The notes under the pieces were generated by a model. It saw only the letters and a list, made by a program, of their open reading frames with translations. It did not search any database and was not told the origin of the DNA. From CBDCKN01 sp965219035 (GTDB lineage: Bacteria; Gemmatimonadota; Gemmatimonadetes; Longimicrobiales; Gaopeijiaceae), in assembly GCA_965219035.1 (NCBI GenBank), contig CBDCMR010000003.1, forward strand, positions 1,116,001-1,180,000: DNA of 64,000 nt. The letters are read 5' to 3'. Every line of letters starts with the position of its first letter. The stretch's first letter is position 1. Shown piece after piece: positions 51,413 to 58,920 of the stretch. Made by a program: the position numbers and the translations under genes.

Positions 51413-52954
51413 GTGCAACGCCGCGAGAGTCGTGCTCTAGATCGCCGCTCATTCCTCACCTCCGCCGCCGGCCTCGCGGCCGCGGTCGTCGCGCCCGAGC
51501 GGATCCTGGCGGACCCGTACGCCCCGCTTGTCCAGACGCTCTGGGGTCGCGATCCGGTCCGGATTCGCGGACGGGTGATGGCCTCCGGTAGGGGGCTTGC
51601 CCGTGTGGGAATCACGGACGGACGGAGCGTGGTCCGGACGGGGAGTGACGGTCGGTTCGAGCTCGTGAGCTCTACGGATCGCCGGTTCGTCTCGTGCTCC
51701 CTGCCGTCTGGACACGGCATCCCCCTGAACCCCACCGGGACGGCCCGTTTCTACCACCCCATCCGGCCGGACAGACGTGGCGAGATGGACGCCCTCTTCG
51801 CGCTGGAGCACCTCGATGGATCGGACGACTCCCACACGATGCTTCTCCTTCCAGACCCGCAGACACAGGACGCGTGGGAGATGGAGCAGTTCCACGCCCT
51901 GAGCGTCCCAGACGCCCAGGCCACCATCCATTCTCTGGGTGATCGACACACCTTCGGCATCGCCTGCGGCGATATCATGTACGACGACCTGTCCCTGTAT
52001 CCCGAGTATGAGCGGGGCGTGCAGCGCATGGGGGTCCCCTTTTTCCAGGTCATCGGGAACCACGACCTGGACTTGGAGGGTGGAGTGGACGAGGAGTCTA
52101 CGAGGACGTTCTCGGAGCGATTCGGACCCCGCTTCTATTCCTTCGATAGGGGCGCCGTCCACTATGTGGTGATGGACAACGTGTTCTATCACGGGACCGG
52201 CTACATCGGGTACGTCCAGCAGGACCAGCTCCGGTGGCTGGAGGAAGACCTGGCGGAGGTGGAGGCGGGACGGACCGTCATCGTCGCCCTGCACATCCCC
52301 GTCCAGGGCACGCGTTACATCCGGAGCGACGCGCGCAGCCCAGGCAACACGGTGTCGGTGAACAATCGGGGGAGCCTCTACCGACTGTTGGAGCCCTTCG
52401 ACGCCCACATCGTCTGTGGCCACACCCATGAGAACGACCACAACTACGACAACGGCGTCCACGAGCACGTGAGCGGGACGGTGTGCGGGGCGTGGTGGAG
52501 CGGGCCCATCTGCGGGGATGGCACGCCCCACGGGTACAGCGTCTACGACGTGGAGGGCGAGGAGGTCACCTGGCGCTACAAGTCAACGGGACACGGAGCC
52601 GACCATCAGATGCGAGCCTATCTGCCGGGCGCGGATCCCAGTGCGCCTCAGCAGCTGGTGGCCAACGTATGGGATGCCGACGAGGGCTGGACGGTGGTCT
52701 GGTACGAGGATGGCGAGAGAAGAGGTCGGATGGCCAGACGGGTGGGCTTCGACCCAGTAAGCCTCCGGATCCACCCGGGTGACGAGCTGCCGCCCCGGCG
52801 TCCCTGGGTCAACCCCTACCCGCGCTACCTGTACTACGCGCCGGCTTCCCCGGACGCGAGGGAGGTGCGCGTGGAGGCTACCGACCGGTTCGGGCGTACC
52901 TACTCTACGGTGGCAGGACGCGTGCCGGAAGACATGCAGGCCTGGCCCCGGTAG
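51413..52954 (+). CDS. Tat-exported calcineurin-like metallophosphoesterase
   Basis: The start is GTG, 6 bases after AGGAGG. A Tat signal (LDRRSFLTSAAGLAAAVVAP) is followed by an N-terminal beta sandwich (about 40-120) with GRVMASGRGLARVGITDGRS. The metallophosphoesterase core shows ACGDIMYDDLS (metal Asp), VIGNHDLD (GNHD), IVALHIPV (His) and IVCGHTHEND (GHxH). A C-terminal beta domain (about 390-510) completes it. The layout is that of CalN/CalC-type exported phosphoesterases. It should act on periplasmic phosphoesters. It is transcribed like the phosphatase-type gene before it and the PQQ gene after it. Confidence 0.85.
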   Translation: MQRRESRALDRRSFLTSAAGLAAAVVAPERILADPYAPLVQTLWGRDPVRIRGRVMASGRGLARVGITDGRSVVRTGSDGRFELVSSTDRRFVSCSLPSGHGIPLNPTGTARFYHPIRPDRRGEMDALFALEHLDGSDDSHTMLLLPDPQTQDAWEMEQFHALSVPDAQATIHSLGDRHTFGIACGDIMYDDLSLYPEYERGVQRMGVPFFQVIGNHDLDLEGGVDEESTRTFSERFGPRFYSFDRGAVHYVVMDNVFYHGTGYIGYVQQDQLRWLEEDLAEVEAGRTVIVALHIPVQGTRYIRSDARSPGNTVSVNNRGSLYRLLEPFDAHIVCGHTHENDHNYDNGVHEHVSGTVCGAWWSGPICGDGTPHGYSVYDVEGEEVTWRYKSTGHGADHQMRAYLPGADPSAPQQLVANVWDADEGWTVVWYEDGERRGRMARRVGFDPVSLRIHPGDELPPRRPWVNPYPRYLYYAPASPDAREVRVEATDRFGRTYSTVAGRVPEDMQAWPR

Positions 52955-53138
52955 CGGTTGGGCGGTATCGGATCGACCGGCTTGCTTGCCGCGCAAGAAC
53001 CTTCTGGCGTGATCTGGGGCGCCCGGCCCATTATGCCACCCCAGCTCACCGTCTCCTGCCTCGGGCGGTGGTGGGGATGTGCCGGTTCGGTCCGCGCCTG
53101 AGGCCTTTTTCAGCATCGCATGCAGTGGAGAGCTTCAC

Positions 53139-55151
53139 ATGAGTAGAGAGCGTCCTTCCTCGAGACCTACCTCCGTCGGAGCCTGGCTCGTCATGACACT
53201 CTGTGCCCTAGTGGCCGTTGGGTGTGCAGACACCCAGGGACCCGCCGGTGCTCCCCACGAGGGGGACTGGGTGTACATCACGGGCAACGGCTCGGGCCAG
53301 AGGTATTCCTCCCTGGACCAGGTCAACGCGGAGAACTTCGCGGACCTCGAGGTGGCGTGGACGTGGGACGGCTCGGACTTTCCGAACGTGAACGCCCGGT
53401 CCACGCCCATCTATGTGAACGGCAAGCTCATCACCGTGGCGGGTGAGCGCCGGCACGTGGTGGCCATCGACGCCTTCACCGGAGAGACGATCTGGACCTT
53501 TGTGGAGCCCCCCACCTTCCGGTGGGAGTACTCCATGCGGAAGAACCACGGGAAGGGAGTCGCCTACGGGAAGATCGACGGAAGGGACGTGGTCTATGTG
53601 GTGACCCCCGCCTTCTTCCTGCATGCCTTGGACGCCGACACGGGTGAGCCCATCGAGGGCTTCGGCAGCGGCATTCCCATCGACGGCTTCCCGGAGACGG
53701 GCACAGTGGATCTCCTGGCCGACCTGGGTCATCCCTACGACGTGGTCGAGGGAATCCCGCTGGAGCTCGGCTACATCACCAGCTCCTCGCCGGCTATCGT
53801 GGTCAACGGCGTGATCATTGTGGGGAACTCCGCCGAACAGGGCTATAACCAGTCCCGGCAGGAGATGGTCCCGGGCGACATCCTGGCGTACGACGCCCGG
53901 ACCGGTGAGCACCTCTGGAAGTTCGACGTTCTTCCGGGCCCGGGTGAGTCCGGGCACGAGACGTGGGAGAACGACGCCTGGGAGTGGACCGGCGACATCT
54001 CGTCCTGGGCACCGCTCTCGGCCGACTACGAGCGCGGGATCGTCTACATCCCGACGAACGGCGCCACGGCCGACTTCTGGGGAGGCTTCCGGCCCGGCGA
54101 CAACCTGTTCAGCACGAGCCTCATCGCGCTGGACGTGAAGACCGGTGAACGGGTGTGGCACTATCAGTTGGTCCATCACGACATCTGGAACTACGACAAC
54201 CCCACCGTTCCAGTCCTCATGGATGTGACGGTGGAAGGGGAGGAGATCCCGGCGGTGGTGCAGGTCACCAAGCAGGCGTTTGCCTACGCCTTCAACCGGG
54301 AGACGGGTGAGCCCATCTGGCCCATCGAGGAACGGCCGGTGCCCGAGGCGCTCATGCCCGGCGAGCATCTGTCGCCTACGCAGCCGTTCCCGACCAAGCC
54401 GGCTGCCTACGACATGCAGGGGCTCACCGTGGACGATCTCATCGACTTCACGCCGGGGCTCAGGGCTCAGGCGCTGGAGATCCTGGACGACTTCGTCTAC
54501 GGGCCCCTCTTCACGCCGCCGCTCCACCGGGACAACGACCTCGGCAAGACGGCGTCGATCTGGTGCCCCGGGGACGTGGGCGGGACGAACATCGACGGCA
54601 CGCCGGCGGCGGACCCGGAGACGGGGATCCTGTACGTGACGTCGCAGAAGGGGTGCTCGGCGCGGATCATGGTTCCGGGCGAGGAGAGGGACGCCCGGGA
54701 GGACCACCCCACGGGCAGCACGATCAACGCGTTCGCGGTGGGTGGCGCCGCTTCATTCGGGCGCATCCGGGGCATGCCGATCTTCAAGCCGCCGTACAGC
54801 AAGATCACCGCCATCGACATGAACACGGGAGAGCATCTCTGGTGGATCCCGGTGGGGGACACGCCCGACATCGTGCTGAACAGCTCGGCGCTCCGGGGAA
54901 TGGACATCCCCAACACGGGAACCGGACAGCAGGCCGCTCAGATCGTGACCAAGACCCTGCTTATCCATACGGGTAACGGCAGCGACGGCACGCCCTACCT
55001 CTACGCCGTGAACAAGGCCACGGGCGAGCGCCTCGCCCGGGTCGAGCTGCCGGGCAATCCCCGCTACGGCCTGAGCACCTTCATGCACGAGGGCGAGCAG
55101 CACATCGTGGTGCAGATCCCGAACATGCTGGCCGCGCTCAAGCTGCCGTAG
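53139..55151 (+). CDS. PQQ-dependent quinoprotein dehydrogenase, lipoprotein
   Basis: A lipobox (MTLCALVAVGC) replaces the membrane helices of classical glucose dehydrogenase. The 670-residue propeller has many W-motif blades, such as LEVAWTWDG, RRHVVAIDAFTGETIWTF, GDILAYDARTGEHLWKFDVL and LIALDVKTGERVWHYQLVHH. The motif HHDIWNYDNPT is typical of quinoprotein glucose/quinate dehydrogenases, and SARIMVPGEE with the GTNIDGTPAADPETGILYVT region is in place. No cytochrome domain is attached, so electrons should pass to quinone or to a separate cytochrome. The substrate is a sugar or alcohol. Confidence 0.88.
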   Translation: MSRERPSSRPTSVGAWLVMTLCALVAVGCADTQGPAGAPHEGDWVYITGNGSGQRYSSLDQVNAENFADLEVAWTWDGSDFPNVNARSTPIYVNGKLITVAGERRHVVAIDAFTGETIWTFVEPPTFRWEYSMRKNHGKGVAYGKIDGRDVVYVVTPAFFLHALDADTGEPIEGFGSGIPIDGFPETGTVDLLADLGHPYDVVEGIPLELGYITSSSPAIVVNGVIIVGNSAEQGYNQSRQEMVPGDILAYDARTGEHLWKFDVLPGPGESGHETWENDAWEWTGDISSWAPLSADYERGIVYIPTNGATADFWGGFRPGDNLFSTSLIALDVKTGERVWHYQLVHHDIWNYDNPTVPVLMDVTVEGEEIPAVVQVTKQAFAYAFNRETGEPIWPIEERPVPEALMPGEHLSPTQPFPTKPAAYDMQGLTVDDLIDFTPGLRAQALEILDDFVYGPLFTPPLHRDNDLGKTASIWCPGDVGGTNIDGTPAADPETGILYVTSQKGCSARIMVPGEERDAREDHPTGSTINAFAVGGAASFGRIRGMPIFKPPYSKITAIDMNTGEHLWWIPVGDTPDIVLNSSALRGMDIPNTGTGQQAAQIVTKTLLIHTGNGSDGTPYLYAVNKATGERLARVELPGNPRYGLSTFMHEGEQHIVVQIPNMLAALKLP

Positions 55152-55208
55152 GTCTTGCGGTAGGTGTTGACGGGTCGCTGGATGCGGCCCGATGGCGAAT
55201 GGACAGGC

Positions 55209-55232
55209 GGCCCCCGGCGAGAGCCGGGGGCC
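55209..55232. terminator. Strong hairpin between convergent genes
   Basis: GGCCCCCGGC-GAGA-GCCGGGGGCC is a perfect 10-bp GC stem with a tetraloop. It sits between the end of the PQQ gene and the end of the convergent methyltransferase gene. There is no T-run, but it is well placed as a bidirectional terminator. Confidence 0.75.
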
Positions 55233-55248
55233 GTAGTGCGTGGGTCCT

Positions 55249-55761
55249 TCAGACGCTCCTGATGGTCGCTCTTCGCCGCGTCGCGAGCGCCGCCTCCTCG
55301 ACGCGAACCCGGTGCAACAGAAGGACAGCGTTGAGGACCGAGAACACCACGGCGACTGCATAGGCGCCGAAGGCCGCCGGAAGCAGGGCGATCTCACCCA
55401 CGACGATCCAGTAGTTGGGGTGCCGTAGCCAGCGGTAGGGTCCGGTCCGGACGAGGGGGGCGTCGGCCAGGGTGATCACCCGCGTCGTCCAGTAAGGGCC
55501 CAGAGTGGTGATCACCCACACCCGCAGCGCCTGTAGAACCACGAACGCCCCGAGCAGTCCGACGCTCAGGGCGTTACGCGGCGCGAATGCCAGTATGGCC
55601 AGCAGCCAGCTCGTGTGGAGCAGGACCAGGAGCGGGTGGTGCCGGGCGCCGACCTCCACCCCGCCCCGGGCCAGCAACACTCGCTCGTTCCGCCGCGACC
55701 GGACCAGCTCTACCAGCCGCTGGAGCACCACCAGAGCCACCACCCACTCGACGACCCCCAC
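55249..55761 (-). CDS. Isoprenylcysteine carboxyl methyltransferase (ICMT)-like membrane enzyme
   Basis: The 170-residue membrane protein has about five helices. The SAM-binding C-terminal block reads PLVRTGPYRWLRHPNYWIVV, which is the R-x-G-x-Y-x-x-x-R-H-P-x-Y signature. The start is a GTG one base past the MITE end. It follows a type III polyketide synthase gene; without the MITE the two would be about 4 bases apart. Such pairs make and O-methylate alkylresorcinol or alkylpyrone lipids (as in srs and ars clusters), so it probably methylates the polyketide product. Confidence 0.85.
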   Translation of the reverse strand: MGVVEWVVALVVLQRLVELVRSRRNERVLLARGGVEVGARHHPLLVLLHTSWLLAILAFAPRNALSVGLLGAFVVLQALRVWVITTLGPYWTTRVITLADAPLVRTGPYRWLRHPNYWIVVGEIALLPAAFGAYAVAVVFSVLNAVLLLHRVRVEEAALATRRRATIRSV

Positions 55762-55762
55762 G

Positions 55763-55930
55763 CTAGTGTCCCGTTGCCAAAGTGTCTCGGCCAGTCGAGG
55801 GCACGGTGCATCCGTGGGCTCGGCGTTGGGACTTCTTACCGTAGCTTTCGCTATGCCGCGTCGTCCCGCCTTGATCCCACGGCGCCCCGACCCTCTTGGT
55901 GGCTCGCGAACTTCGGCAACGGAACACTAG
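55763..55930 (+). mobile_element. 168-bp palindromic MITE, copy 2
   Basis: It begins CTAGTGTCCCGTTGCC and ends GGCAACGGAACACTAG, terminal inverted repeats with one mismatch. The whole element folds into one long imperfect hairpin. It has the same length as the copy at 6100-6267, with only a handful of differences. It lies exactly between the polyketide synthase stop codon (the TAG is the element's own end) and the methyltransferase start, so it splits an operon without breaking either frame. Confidence 0.9.
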
Positions 55931-56976
55931 GGAGCGTCGATGAGCGCGAAGGCAGCCGTGAACCCCGGCCCCAACGAGGACAGCAATAGGTGTCCCTGGG
56001 CTCCGTCGTTCAGAGCGCGCTCGAGCACGAACATCACCGTGGCGGCCGACATGTTGCCGTGCTCGCGGAGGACGGCGCGGCTATCGGCCAATCCGCCGTC
56101 CGGCAGCTCGAAGACCACCTCCAAGGCGTCGATCACCTTGGCACCGCCCGGGTGACAGAGAAACCTCGAGACGCCTGCCAGCCCGAGACCGTGCTTCCTC
56201 AGAAACTCACGCACCACCGGTCCCATCTCGTCCCGGATGATCCTGGGGATGTGGCGTGAGAAGAGCACGGCCAGCCCGTCGTTCCGCACGTCCCAGCCCA
56301 TCACCCCCAGCGAGTCGGGAAAGCAGTGCTCGCCCCAGGCGGTGATCGAAGGCCCCTCGCCCGCGGTCGAGAGGATGGCGCCGCCGGCTCCGTCGCCGAA
56401 GAGCGCGGTCGCCACGACGTTACTCTTCGAACGGTCGCCATGGCGGAAGGTCAGGGCGCACAGCTCCACCACCAGGAACAGGATCCGCGCACCCGGCTGG
56501 GCCCTGGAGAGGGCCGCCGCCCGCGACAGCCCAAGGACACCGCCCGCGCAGCCCAGCCCGAAGATCGGCAGCCGGCCCACGTCGCGGCGGAAGGGCATCT
56601 CCGCCATGAGGAGCGCGTCCAGGCTGGGCGTGGCGATCCCCGAGCTGGAGACCGTCACGATCATGTCGATGTCGCCGGCGGACAGCCCCGCCTCCCGCAG
56701 GCAGTCGCTGGAGGCCTGCCGCAGGAGCGCCACGGCGTTCTCCAGATAGATCCGGTTCCGCTCGGCGAAGTCGTGCGGCTCGACGTACCACTCCAGCGGC
56801 ACGCAAGAGTGCCGGGTCTCGATGCCGGCGTTCTCGAAGATGGGCACGAGACGCCCGAAGTCGGAGAAGTCGCCGGAGAAGATCCCTCCCGCTGCCTCGA
56901 CGACCCGCTGCTGTTCGAGGACATGCGGCGGGTAGGCGGTGGCCAAAGAGAGGATTCGCGGATGCTCGGGCATCAT
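55927..56976 (-). CDS. Type III polyketide synthase (chalcone/stilbene synthase family)
   Basis: The 349 residues show the thiolase-fold catalytic triad: Cys in GLGCAGGVLGLS, His in FLCHPGGAKV and Asn in EHGNMSAATVMF. GAGGAILSTAGEGP and SSLGPGFTAAFALIDAP are the standard end motifs. Bacterial members of this length make alkylresorcinols, alkylpyrones or tetrahydroxynaphthalene. The adjacent ICMT-like methyltransferase points to a methylated phenolic lipid. The stop TAG is the end of the MITE, so the final residues could differ slightly from the ancestor. Two ATG codons in a row begin the frame. Confidence 0.92.
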   Translation of the reverse strand: MMPEHPRILSLATAYPPHVLEQQRVVEAAGGIFSGDFSDFGRLVPIFENAGIETRHSCVPLEWYVEPHDFAERNRIYLENAVALLRQASSDCLREAGLSAGDIDMIVTVSSSGIATPSLDALLMAEMPFRRDVGRLPIFGLGCAGGVLGLSRAAALSRAQPGARILFLVVELCALTFRHGDRSKSNVVATALFGDGAGGAILSTAGEGPSITAWGEHCFPDSLGVMGWDVRNDGLAVLFSRHIPRIIRDEMGPVVREFLRKHGLGLAGVSRFLCHPGGAKVIDALEVVFELPDGGLADSRAVLREHGNMSAATVMFVLERALNDGAQGHLLLSSLGPGFTAAFALIDAP

Positions 56977-57126
56977 GCGCCACTATGGGTGGCGCCGACC
57001 TCAAGCGCTAGATCATGACCGGGGTGGGGTGAGGCGGGTGGCCTCATGGAGCGCCTTCGACGGTACAAAATGCCTGAATCTTCGCAGGCTGAGGCGGGCG
57101 GCGCGACCGCCATTGACAAAGGCTCG

Positions 57127-57164
57127 GCCTCTCGGTGGCTCGCGAACTTCTGGGACTTTCCTAG
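57127..57164 (+). repeat. Degenerate MITE right end
   Basis: GCCTCTCGGTGGCTCGCGAACTTC then, after changed bases, CCTAG. It matches the last 40 bases of the 168-bp element at most positions. The left part is not recognisable. Its CTAG end is again the in-frame stop of a minus-strand frame. Confidence 0.6.
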
Positions 57165-57247
57165 ACCAAGATGGCCAGGCGCGCCACTTCCTCGGCGGAG
57201 ACGCCCAGTACGGCCTCGGACTGGGCTAGCTCGTCCCCCGCCCAAGC

Positions 57248-57598
57248 CTAATAGGAGCTCCACGCGCAGTATACGAGGACGCCACCGGCGAGGGCGATCT
57301 GGTTCCACGCCAGGACCCCGGGCCCCTCGAGATCGAGCTTCCGGAGAAGACGGCGGCCCCGGAACTCGTTCCAGGCGAAGGCGAGGAGCCCTGCGCCGAC
57401 CACCAGACCGGTGAGGCTGAACACCCCGACCATCACGGACAGGCCTCCGAAGACGGCGAGGGTCCACGCGTTGACTGTTGCGACCTTCGCCGCGCCGAGG
57501 ATCTGCTTGTTCAGACGCTCGTTGGCAATCCGGAGTGTCTCGCGCTCGTCGGCGCCAAGAGGTCCGCTGTCGGACGTGTCCGCCGGCGTTGTGGTCAT
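57248..57598 (-). CDS. Small membrane protein, probably truncated
   Basis: The ATG at 57598 gives 116 residues with two membrane segments (WTLAVFGGLSVMVGVFSLTG and VLAWNQIALAGGVLVYCAW). A TAG at 57248-57250 ends it, but the same frame goes on for about 28 codons (DELAQSEAVLGVSAEEVARL) to a TAG formed by the MITE-like CTAG at 57161-57164. The extension looks protein-like, so the first TAG is probably a nonsense mutation and the second marks a deeper cut. It is of unknown function. Confidence 0.55.
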   Translation of the reverse strand: MTTTPADTSDSGPLGADERETLRIANERLNKQILGAAKVATVNAWTLAVFGGLSVMVGVFSLTGLVVGAGLLAFAWNEFRGRRLLRKLDLEGPGVLAWNQIALAGGVLVYCAWSSY

Positions 57599-57776
57599 GG
57601 GCCGCCCTCGGGTCTTCGCGAATCGTGGGACAAGCAGAAAGGCAAGCATGGATACAAATAGAAGTAACTCGTAGGCTGGTGCACAGAGGCTGTTGGCACC
57701 CTAGAATCATTCACGCGCCCCGGCCGCAAGACGGACGCCGGATGAGGCGCGGGCCGGCCACGGACGTGATGCGGGG

Positions 57777-57930
57777 CGGACACCAGAACGGAGTCGTCGC
57801 CATGGATCGAAGCACATGCGTTGCCGCCGGGAAGCCGGCCATCGCCTGCCGGACCGCTCGACTCGGGCTCGTCCTGGCCATTCTTGTGGCTGCCTCACTC
57901 ATGACCGCCCCGACGGCCGACGCGCAGTCA
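57777..57930 (+). repeat. Leader similar to that of the next gene, copy A
   Basis: The bases before the ATG (CGGACACCAGAACGGAGTC) differ by one from those before the M28 gene at 58771 (CGGACCCCAGAACGGAGTC). The export-signal coding parts also look alike, with GGGCTCGTC and CGCAGTC at matching places. Confidence 0.5.
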
Positions 57931-58749
57931 CCCGCCCGCCCCGGCCCGGGCCAGCAGGTCGTCCTCGTCACCGGCTCGACTGGGGGCCTCGGTCGCGAGG
58001 TCGCCCGAAGACTCGCGTCAGGAGGTGCCCACGTCATCGTCCACGGCCGTAATCGAGAGCGGGGGATGAGCCTCGTCGAGGAAATCGAGCGCGAGGGGCA
58101 AGGCAGCGCGCGCTTCTACGCTGCGGACCTGGCCTCCTTCAAGCAGGTGCGTGCGTTCGGCGAAGCGATCCTGAGGAACTACGACCGGCTCGACGCCCTC
58201 GTGAACAATGCCGGGTTCGGCTCCGCCCCCGATGAGCGCCTACTCAGCGAGGACGGCCACGAGTTCCGCTTCCAGGTCAATTATCTCTCGGGATTCCTGC
58301 TCACGCGGATGCTAATGCCGCGGCTCCTGGAAAGCGCCCCGTCGCGCATCGTCAACGTCTCATCCCTCGCACAGACGCCCATCGACTTCGACGACGTGAT
58401 GATCAGGAACGACTTCAGCGGCCGGCGCGCCTACGCACAGAGCAAGCTCGCGCAGGTGATGTTCACCCTCGATCTCGCAGAGGAGCTCGAGGGGACGGGC
58501 GTCATGGTCAACTCGCTTCATCCGGCCACGTACATGGATACGGGGATGGTCCGCAGGTTGGGCGTCACGCCCAGGGCCACCGTGGCCGAGGGGGCGGACG
58601 CGGTCATGCAACTGGTGACGTCGACGGACATCGAGGCCGGCCAGTTCTTCAATGGCACGCGCCCCTGGCGCGCGAACGGTCAGGCGTACGACCGGGAAGC
58701 TCGCGCGAGGCTCAAGCGGTTGAGTGAGCAGCTGACCAGGGCGCGGTGA
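57802..58749 (+). CDS. Exported short-chain dehydrogenase/reductase
   Basis: The ATG at 57802 opens a signal sequence (LGLVLAILVAASLMTAPTAD, then A-Q) ahead of a complete SDR domain. The cofactor motif is VLVTGSTGGLGREVARRLAS, with the NNAG motif in LVNNAGFG, the active Ser in IVNVSSLAQ and the Y-x-x-x-K in YAQSKLAQ. It is an atypical location for an SDR, which needs NAD(P); export may be by Tat-independent means or the segment may be an anchor. It resembles WW-domain oxidoreductase-like or protochlorophyllide reductase-like SDRs in layout. It precedes an M28 peptidase with a similar leader. Confidence 0.8.
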   Translation: MDRSTCVAAGKPAIACRTARLGLVLAILVAASLMTAPTADAQSPARPGPGQQVVLVTGSTGGLGREVARRLASGGAHVIVHGRNRERGMSLVEEIEREGQGSARFYAADLASFKQVRAFGEAILRNYDRLDALVNNAGFGSAPDERLLSEDGHEFRFQVNYLSGFLLTRMLMPRLLESAPSRIVNVSSLAQTPIDFDDVMIRNDFSGRRAYAQSKLAQVMFTLDLAEELEGTGVMVNSLHPATYMDTGMVRRLGVTPRATVAEGADAVMQLVTSTDIEAGQFFNGTRPWRANGQAYDREARARLKRLSEQLTRAR

Positions 58750-58770
58750 GCGCCGCGGTTGACGAGAGGT

Positions 58771-58920
58771 CGGACCCCAGAACGGAGTCTTCGGGCCATG
58801 AATCCAAGCTACAGCACTACCCAGCTGGCGCTCGCTCGCCGCACCACCCGACGCGGGCTCGTCTCGGCCGGCCTCTTAGGGGTCTCGCTCGTCATCGCCC
58901 CGCAAGCCGAGCCGCAGTCG
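58771..58920 (+). repeat. Leader similar to that of the previous gene, copy B
   Basis: This is the counterpart of 57777-57930. Both have the same 19 bases, with one mismatch, about 10 bases before the ATG, and a similar export-signal coding part. Confidence 0.5.
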
